Of a stretch of DNA of 29,291 nucleotides, positions 21,287 to 29,291 are shown piece by piece. The notes under the pieces were generated by a model. It saw only the letters and a list, made by a program, of their open reading frames with translations, was not told the origin of the DNA and did no database searches. The position numbers and the translations under genes are program-made. This stretch comes from Saccoglossus kowalevskii (taxonomy: Eukaryota; Hemichordata; Enteropneusta; Harrimaniidae), in NCBI RefSeq assembly GCF_000003605.2, contig NW_003149765.1:1305647-1334937 (forward strand), in the 5' to 3' direction. Each line of letters begins with the position of its first letter. The stretch's first letter is position 1.

Positions 21287-24177
21287 CTCTTGGGACTTCA
21301 TCTTACTCTTGATTTTCACCTTATTTTTCATTTGCAGTTTCGCCCTTTCTCAATACTAATGAAATTTGATTGAATCACGCGTGGATGGTATTATACTTAT
21401 AATGTATTTGGTGGTTTTGCATTTGTCTTGGTCACTTCTTTGCTCTCGTTCATAACGTACTACTAGTCATGTGATTATTTACAGTTTTTGTCACGTGATC
21501 GATTCAAATGGCATGATACAATTTCCAAATTAACGCTCACCGTAGTTCAAAATATCAATGAATTCAGATTTTATATTGACTGATAAATCAGTGTCCAACT
21601 CCGAAACAATAACCATGTTGTCATTTATTTCACAAAATGATGTGGATACATCTATTCTCACCATGTGGTGGCTTGCAAATTCCCGAGATATTGAAACAAA
21701 CATCGTCAGTATGACTATACTATGAAATCATTTTGAATATGTCAATTACTATGTTCCGATTACCCGTACAAGAAGCCGATGCAATGGACTTGTAATGTTT
21801 AAGAAATTGGAAAATAGTGTATCACATTGACACCCTTGATTGCAGACCCAGTATTATCCCCGTCGTTTGTTCTCAATTGTCATGTTCAAGTATAAATTTC
21901 TTCAATTTTCTTTGCGCGATTCACTGATGGAACATGTTGATTCTATATTATTTGCCTATTTATAGACTTGCTGGTAAAATTCGTTAAGTTTTGCGTGCGA
22001 AAATAATTCCAAACAAACATACATACACATACATGCACACCGTTGAGTTGAAGTGTTGCCAGTTCACACCATACGCTGTCGCATTGAATACGAGCAAACG
22101 CAACTCGATATATGTTAGAAAAAAACAAGATATATAAATAATTCACCATATCTAAACTTTTTTTGCGAGTAGTGTTTTGTTTTAGCTTCAACACTAAGTG
22201 ATAAGTATGACATAAAACGGCAGGCAACACGGGCGCAACGACCACGTCAGTATAGCGCCAAACACAGACAAATAAGCGTCAGTAATTCAGTAATTTCAAG
22301 ACACGTAGAAATGAGCACTCATTAATTATTCCTAGTTTATAATATAAAAATTAAATGACTATAGAAATCTTGTGCCAATCATAGCCCTTCGATACACCCT
22401 CGCATTCAATGCTCAAAGCATACGAGTTGGCCATCTCTTCATGCAGTGTCAGATACATGTACATTTTACTAAGAATGTATTTCCGTAACGGACACCATTG
22501 TGTTCTACAGCGCACATGGCCGTACCTGGAGAGACGCACAGCCCGACGCATATACGGTATTAAGAAGCACCAACGGAAGTGGGGGGGGGGGGTGCTCGTT
22601 AAAAAAACAACCCGAGCCTGCACGTGACTTTAGCTTTAAGAACTCACATTGCTTTGTGTTGAGCAACAAATAACACTATTAGACATGGACTTGGTTTTTA
22701 GTATAATGACGAATGCTACTTATTTGTAGCGAGCACGCGTTGGTCTATTAGTGGCTGTAACTGTTCAAGATGGCGGTGGCCATTATTCTGTGGTAAGATA
22801 CAGCCATATATCACTCCTTTAACACCGTGTTTTATTATGCTACATGCAATTAAAGTTCCACCAGTCGTTACCTCCTGCTTCAAAGAGTTCACTTATCGGG
22901 CGAAAGTACATTGACCACCCGAAACAAATTCCATGGCCATTGATGAAAAGGTGCAAAACACCGATGTACATGAAACATATTTTCTTTATGTTAAATTGCG
23001 TCTCTATGTGCACGAATATACCAACGAGTACACGCCAGTTTGTCAAAATAAAAAAACTTCATAAACACAATTATTATGGAAAAGTTATAAAACAAAATGT
23101 GCATTTTTTTTTCAAGTAAGTTACCCACACCCGAGATAGAAATGAACATTGTTTTGATGTGACTTAGGGAGTCTGAGTGATACGTTAAGTGACATATCTG
23201 TCATAGTTATTTCATTTTCGACAAACATTTGAAAGTGGGGGTTGATTCAGCGATTTCAGTGGAGCATGGCAAAACCCTCTGACTGACTTGATCACTTTAT
23301 CGGAGCGTGGGAAAACGAATTCAGCACAGCCAAACTATGCCACTGTTCCAGACAAAAAAAAAAAAACGACAAGTAGCGGTCTCCGGCAAAACTATCTTCA
23401 ACATTAGAAGCTGGGACAGTTTATATAATATCCGTGCTTAGTAATGTAATACATTTCATATGGGAAACGAAATTATATATTTTTGGACAAATAAAAACAT
23501 TGTGTCATCACATATTCGGTATGGTGATATGGTGAGGGGGTGTAACCCCTTAATTGAAACTACATAACACTTTTTTAACATTTTCAATACAAATAAATAA
23601 ATCCTTTACAGATTGTTTTTTTTAACATCAAACGTCTCACCACAGCGCCGACCTGTGAGTTGAAAGATAAAAAAGTAATTTCCTACCCGCCGTATATGGT
23701 TATTAAAAGATACCTTTGTGGAGCGCCTAACAAAAAATATCGAATAATTTCGTTTACAAAACCAAGACAATCTCGTATAAAAACGAATCTTTCACGTCTG
23801 GTGTTTCAGTATGGACAGGAAATGGTCAATATATGTAGCATTTCCTTAGGATCACAAGGCCTGTGTTTTTGTAAAAAAAAAAACATTAGTATTATTGCTC
23901 ATATAAGTACAAAGCGACTTAAGCTTCTAATGGGTGGTGAGACTATTTAAAGACAGACATGTGTCCAACTACTAATGACTTGTTGCTAGAAAAGACGGAA
24001 ATTATAATGGAAACACACAATCACAGAAAACTAGTTCCCAGGTCACATTCATTATTATTATTTAGTTGATGCATACCTCAAACCTCTTCGAAATATTGCG
24101 GGGCAACGCTCATAACTTTTTAAAAAGTGTTGAATGCTATTAAAAGTAAAAAAAAAAACGCCGGGTGAAGATCATTG
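21287..24177. other. gene-poor stretch
   Basis: No conserved coding sequence is recognised. It includes a G12 homopolymer (22581-22592), a near-repeat of GGAGCATGGCAAAAC and GGAGCGTGGGAAAAC about 40 bp apart (about 23262 and 23302), and short ORFs without motifs. Confidence 0.55.
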
Positions 24178-24525
24178 TCAACGCGAGTCGTAAATTTCCA
24201 GTTTGACGGGTGTGCAGTACCCCGTAGAACACCCATGGTCGTTTACCCGTGGTTCCCAGCGTTCTCTGACTACCACATATGGCACGGGAACGGTGATTAA
24301 CGTCACGTGTCTATACCATGATGTCGACTGAGAGGTTGCCATATTGCTACATGAGCACGTGATTATGGATTCGTTGATACTGATGGAGATACATTTATGT
24401 GTTGATTTCTTCTTGTCTGGGTATATTTCGTTAAATACACTCGAATTAAATGATGAAAATACCGCAAATGAGATAATAACAGAAAAGATTGTTGTAAATA
24501 GTAGATGTATCGAAAACACGATCAT
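24178..24525 (-). CDS. candidate small secreted Cys-containing protein, unrecognised
   Basis: An intronless frame of 115 codons. Residues about 4-24 are strongly hydrophobic (LLFTTIFSVIISFAVF), like a signal peptide. The rest is polar, with Cys at 45, 57, 59, 99 and 104, two N-glycosylation sequons (N27, N51) and a C-terminal block WEPRVNDHGCSTGYC. Codon use looks mixed and coding-like, and the ATG has A at -3. Against it: five Cys is an odd number, no AATAAA was seen in the first 150 bp after the stop, and chance ORFs of similar length exist in this window. I do not recognise the family. The CxxGxC-like spacing vaguely recalls cystine-knot proteins, but this is not enough to name it. It could also be one exon of a larger gene or a pseudogene. 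Confidence 0.3.
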   Translation of the reverse strand: MIVFSIHLLFTTIFSVIISFAVFSSFNSSVFNEIYPDKKKSTHKCISISINESIITCSCSNMATSQSTSWYRHVTLITVPVPYVVVRERWEPRVNDHGCSTGYCTPVKLEIYDSR

Positions 24526-25759
24526 CGTTGTAGTTCAGACTTGAGCAACTGTTCGTGGCTTTCGTCACAAAATGATTTATTCGCTCGTTATTGATAAAAC
24601 AGCACGCCATTGACAGTGTGAGAAAGTTACATTCTTAAATCGTTGTTCTTTCACTCATGTACCCTAATCAGGGGTCTATGTTTCGCTGTTGAATGGAGAA
24701 TGATTAGATATTTGATCAAACTGTTACCAGTATTTCGATCGTTCATTTTAGGCCAGTTTCGTTGACTCCGCATACGCGATCGCCGAGAAAACAAAATAAA
24801 CAGCACACGGGAAAATAACAGATATCAACAATAACAATAACAACAGCAGCATAAACACAGTCTCTTTGTACACGATTGAGTGCGTTCAGACATTCCTAAG
24901 TAATGTTCACGTTTCTATCAATGAAAAAAGTGCAAACTATACTGAGCTGTTCCACTAAATTTGATGGGTACATCGACACTCGAGTAACTATCTGCAGCTG
25001 TAACTTTGATGATTGGAACAGAAACAGAAACAGGAACACTTAAAATATAAACCGCAATATATATATAGAAAAATGGTTCATTGTATTAAAAAAAAGTAAC
25101 GAAACAAAAATTATCCCGCCTGGCGCCGGTGTTGTTGTTGTTTTCTGTCGATGCACTATTCAACTATACGTGCGTTAGGTAGTCATATTATGGTCATTTA
25201 GAATTGACACTCCACTGACCCATAACTGAAAGCTGCAATACTGGGAAAGAAATATACCAGTCTGTTCCCAAGCATTTCGACATTACCATTATTAATTCAT
25301 CGACTCATGTCAGATAGATTTATGGTCTAAATAACATCAACGATAATGGCAGTCATGAAAGGTTCCTCTGAATTGTTCCCTCTCATACATTCATTAAATA
25401 ACAAAAATAAAAAAACTCGGAGACAGGCATATTTGGAGATATCATTGACCAGACATTGTGACATTCTTGTTTTGTTTTGTGAAATTAAACATGCATAGCG
25501 TCAGGTATTATGAGATATGTGCAATTTCCGAAATGTAATGTGTTTTGGTGAAGTTGCCGTATTCGCGTGGCGTAATACTTTATAAAATGGGATGAACAGT
25601 GTATAAGAGGGTGTATCACGCGACCGCTGAGTTCTTGTCGAGTAAGCTCTTCTGTTGTGATATGGGTCTGCATTGTAGTGAAGTATACATCGGCACAATG
25701 GAATAATTCTCAAATAACGAATATTATTAAGAATTATATTTCTAATATTTGAAGATATG
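24526..25759. other. gene-poor stretch
   Basis: A short AAT/AAC/AGC-type simple repeat lies near 24826-24851, and there are overlapping minus-strand ORFs at 25713-25485 without recognisable motifs. No supported gene. Confidence 0.55.
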
Positions 25760-25865
25760 TATTTATGTTTACCGTGACAAAGAAGAAGGGAGGCGTTGCC
25801 ATAACGATGATATATTTATGTTTACCGTGACAAAGAGGAGGAGAGGCGTTGCCATGACGATGATA
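25760..25865 (+). repeat. 53-bp tandem duplication, two copies
   Basis: 25760-25812 and 25813-25865 are near-identical copies, each containing TTTACCGTGACAAAGA and GGCGTTGCCAT. They differ at only a few bases, which indicates a recent duplication. Confidence 0.9.
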
Positions 25866-26168
25866 CGATCAGGTGACCGCTATATACCCTGGAGGAAATA
25901 TTTATAATAAGTTATGACAAACGTCACCAGTAGTTGGCATCAACGATTACATAACCACGTTGGCAACGAAATAACCGTAAACACGTATATGACAATAAAG
26001 CGCTGGTTCTGTATGTTTGGCCGTTAATTTGAGTGTTTTGTGTCAAAGGAGACAGAATGTGTGCATTAAAATTACTCTGATATATTGATGCCAGTTTCTC
26101 CGGCCTATATATCAACTTAAACATTTTCCTTTTTCATTCTTTTAATAAATTGCAATCGACACTTCCTC

Positions 26169-27115
26169 GAATGCCATCCGATGTCCCCATTATCACCCAG
26201 AATGCCATCCGATGACCCTATTATCACACAGAATGCCATCCGATGACCCATTATCACCCAGAATGCCATCCGACCCCATTATCACACAGAATGCCATCCG
26301 ATGACCCATTATCACCCAGAATGCCATCCGATGACCCCATTATCACCCAGAATGCCATCCGATGACCCAATTATCACACAGAATGCCACCCGATGACCCC
26401 ATTATCATCCAGAATGTCATCCGATGACCCAATTATCACACAGAATGCCATCCGATGACCCATTATCACCCAAAATGCCATCCGATGACCCAATTATCAC
26501 ACAGAATGCCATCCGATGACCCATTATCACCCAGAATGCCATCCGATGACCCAATTATCACACAGAATGCCATCCGATGACCCCATTATCACCCAGAATA
26601 CCATCCGATGACCCAATTATCATCCAGAATGTCATCCGATGTTCCCGTTATTACCCATGATGCCATCCGATGTCTCCATTATTACCCAGAATGAATGCCA
26701 TCCGATGTCCCCATTATCACCAAGAATACCATTCGACGTATTCTTTTGAGTCCATTATCACCCAGAATGCCATCCGTTGTCACTTTTTGGGCTCATTTTC
26801 TTCTAGAATGTCCAATTTCCAAATCGTCACTCGTTATACCACTCGAACCCCATTGTCGAGAGAATGCCATCCGATGACCCCATTGTCTCCCGGAATGACA
26901 TCTACTAACCCCATTATCTTCCAGAATGTCGTCCTATGACCAAATTGTCTCCCAGAATGACATCTAATGGCCACATTATCTTCCAGAATGTCGTCCAATG
27001 CCAAAATTGTCTCCAAAAATGCCATGCGATGACCCCATTGTCTCCCGAGTTGACATCCAATGTCCTAAGTTCCACCCAGATTGTCATCCAATGCCCCTAT
27101 TATCTCCCAGAATGC
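26169..27115 (+). repeat. minisatellite, about 30 units of 30-31 bp
   Basis: Units follow GAATGCCATCCGATGACCCC plus ATTATCACCCA, with variants. Units 1-18 (to about 26730) are regular and tend to alternate between endings CACCCA and CACACA, a dimer of about 61 bp. Three or so degenerate longer units follow (about 26730-26860). A second block (about 26862-27115) alternates TTGTCTCCC and TTATCTTCC endings. ORFs that cross this array (for example 26670-26939) are by-products of the repeat. Confidence 0.95.
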
Positions 27116-29291
27116 ACACAGATATGCTAACTTTCAATTGTCCATAGTCGGTCGGTGGTTCTCGTCTCCAGGCGACATGGCGTGAATATCAAGTGTAACT
27201 GTTGTTTGGCCAATCAGACTTCTCCGTTGCAAGAAACGCCGGGGGGAGTAGGTGGCCTTGGTGTTTCCAACGAATCTGTCCTATGTTCTAGATGGTCCAA
27301 AATATAAAACAGACGGAATACTTTTAAAACCCGTGTTTGTTTTCCTCTAAACATGTTCGTTTAATGTGTCAGAATTTTGAAGAATCTAGTGACTGTTATC
27401 TCGAAATGACGTACGGTGATATAATTGAGCGTCGAAATGACGGTGTGTACCTACGTCACGGTCTATATTTAATACTAGTACTAGTATTTAATTTAGTGTA
27501 AAAAACGCAAACCAGGTAAAATTGGTAGAAATTTCAAACTATATTTAAATGGCGTTTAAATAAAAAAAGAAAAGAAAAAAAAGAAATATCGTTGCAGGCT
27601 GATAGATCATGTTTCAGTTTACCGTATCAACACAAATTACCGATAAATGAAAAAAAAAATCAATAATAAAATACATGACAAAAATACAACGGATATGAAG
27701 GGGTCACAGTACGAACCGTGGAGGGAAATTGTATTCACCAACGTACTTAAAGCTCAAGAACCGTGATCATCGCAGTCACGGATTAGCTATGGGTGATAAT
27801 CCTGGCAAGCGTCCATGCGTACAATCACCGTCAACACAACTACATTCACATCTACACAGCAGTGATGACCCGTACTTGTTCGAATTACTCCCATTAAATT
27901 ACACAAACGTAGTTGGAAGGTTTATTTGAATTGATTGGGTTTAAACAAGGAAGACTGCGCTTAAATAATAATTGATAAATCAATATAGCCGCACGTATTA
28001 TGTTCTTTTCCGTAGCCTGTGAGCCCCCGTTTCGCCGACTCGTATTCATCATGAAGAGAGCGCCACCACAGTTCAAGTACCAGTATACTTTGACAAAACA
28101 TCGACTGGATTTTCCGTAATGTAGAATGATGTTTTGTAAGGTTGGTTCCAATCTGGTCTTATTGGGCCTTTCTTCTTTCTTATTTATTCATTTGAATGCT
28201 CATTTTTTTTATTTTAGTCATATTTTATTTTCCTAATTCTACTTTTTAAATTTCTGATAGCGATCACTGATAGAGATAATTGAAAACAAAAACACGACTA
28301 AACACAATTAAAATATAAAAATCAGATTGGGATGGTTCGTGCCAGTGACCAAGCAACAATCTACCTACGCAAATCATTTAAATATGTTTATGATATATGG
28401 TAGATAATATTTGGTAATCGTTGTCCTAAGTAACTATTACACATATTAGACGTTTCGACAATGGTTCATTACCGGTAGTATAGAAGATTGTGTAGGTAGA
28501 AGATAAGAAAGTAGATCTTTTTATCCTACTATGACGCTGATGATATTGTGAGTCTTGCAGACGTTGTGTCTGGACTTCTAAATACACAAAATGTATTCAC
28601 TGGAGTTCAGAGACAAGAGTGCCAACCTGTTTGAGAAAACAATTATTGTATTTAAAAATGGGGGCATCATGAAAAGCACCGACAAGTGTTTTTTTAACGG
28701 GAAGAAAATGTAACCTAATATATTTGGTATTTTCCCCAGTAGGGATGTTTGGTGTAAAGCTACAGTATCGGCCGTGTCTTCGTGGATTGACTCACTGGCC
28801 GACGCCCGGTGAGAAACTGTGTATCATAACCCATGTACCCGTTGTATTCAGAATAAAGTACGTATAAACAATCACCAAATATCGTCCGCGCGGCGTGATC
28901 AATACACTGTTACGTGGTTTTAGAGTCCAATATCAGTTGAAATGAGTACGACTGACGGTCAGCTGCAGAAGTGGGCGAGTTGTCTACTTATTTCCCAAAT
29001 AGATAAACAGAACGATGTAGATTGTGGAACGACGAACAGTAACACCGCAGCGCAAGACAATCCCGGGGGACACTGAATCAAGAAAATCCACGAGAAGTTA
29101 CAAGAAACTATTCTCAATTTGTAAAACCGGACCAACGCGGGTGAAAGAAGCCACATCAAGCAGTAATTTAGCCCTGCGTACAGTGCTGTGTGTACGGGGA
29201 CGCGTTCGGTTGATAGATGTCCCCACCACAGCCCTGCGTACCTCCATAGACGAAGACGGGACTTTGAAAAATATATTTTTTTAATGAAATA
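27116..29291. other. gene-poor right end
   Basis: No recognised gene. It contains an 18-bp palindrome AATACTAGTACTAGTATT (27471-27488), A-rich runs around 27560-27660, and a 12-bp direct repeat AGCCCTGCGTAC at 29170 and 29230. Terminal ORFs such as 29024-29284 show no motif. Confidence 0.55.
27471..27488. repeat. 18-bp perfect palindrome
   Basis: AATACTAGTACTAGTATT is fully self-complementary and built from two overlapping ACTAGT units. Confidence 0.85.

Noticed and set aside
26169-27115. CRISPR array or coding repeat
   Set aside because: Units are continuous, with no unique spacers of constant length, the genome is animal, and the ORFs are by-products of the repeat period.
1-29291. tRNA genes
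   Set aside because: I looked for GGTTCGANTCC-type B boxes on the plus strand; none with a plausible cloverleaf context was seen.

Overview
The window looks like nuclear DNA of an invertebrate animal. It is AT-rich and intron-bearing, full of microsatellites and a minisatellite, and has no operon-like or bacterial structure. The only gene I can identify with confidence is a Pax-family transcription factor on the minus strand at the left end (about 7.1 kb down to 1.66 kb). Its paired domain is the Pox neuro (Poxn) type. Vertebrates lack Poxn. It is known from arthropods, spiralians (molluscs, annelids, brachiopods) and some ambulacrarians. Spiralian is my best guess for the source, but the sequence alone does not prove it.

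Gene model, minus strand, 5' to 3': a putative noncoding first exon (about 7100-6971) behind promoter-like motifs; a small exon (5074-5018) carrying the start codon and four and one-third codons (MPHT and the first base of a Gly codon); exon 3294-3074 (N-terminal PAI half of the paired domain); exon 2614-2435 (C-terminal RED half); and exon 2015-1658 (octapeptide/eh1-like motif, Gln run, Ser/Thr/Pro-rich stretch, basic KRKR cluster). Splice sites and phases agree throughout, giving at least 257 codons. The C-terminal end is not resolved: it is either in a short exon below 1.66 kb (two weak candidates are given) or outside the window.

Above 7.2 kb I see no recognisable conserved gene for about 22 kb. 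This stretch holds an (AT)n array (9.5 kb), a long uninterrupted (TAAAT)n array (10.7 kb), a 210-bp MITE-like inverted-repeat element (20.0 kb), several hairpins and palindromes, a 53-bp tandem duplication (25.8 kb), and a roughly 950-bp minisatellite of 30-31-bp units in two subfamilies (26.2-27.1 kb). One intronless minus-strand ORF (24525-24178) looks like a small secreted Cys-containing protein but matches no family I know. As sequence upstream of a developmental regulator, this region may hold Poxn enhancers, which cannot be seen by eye.
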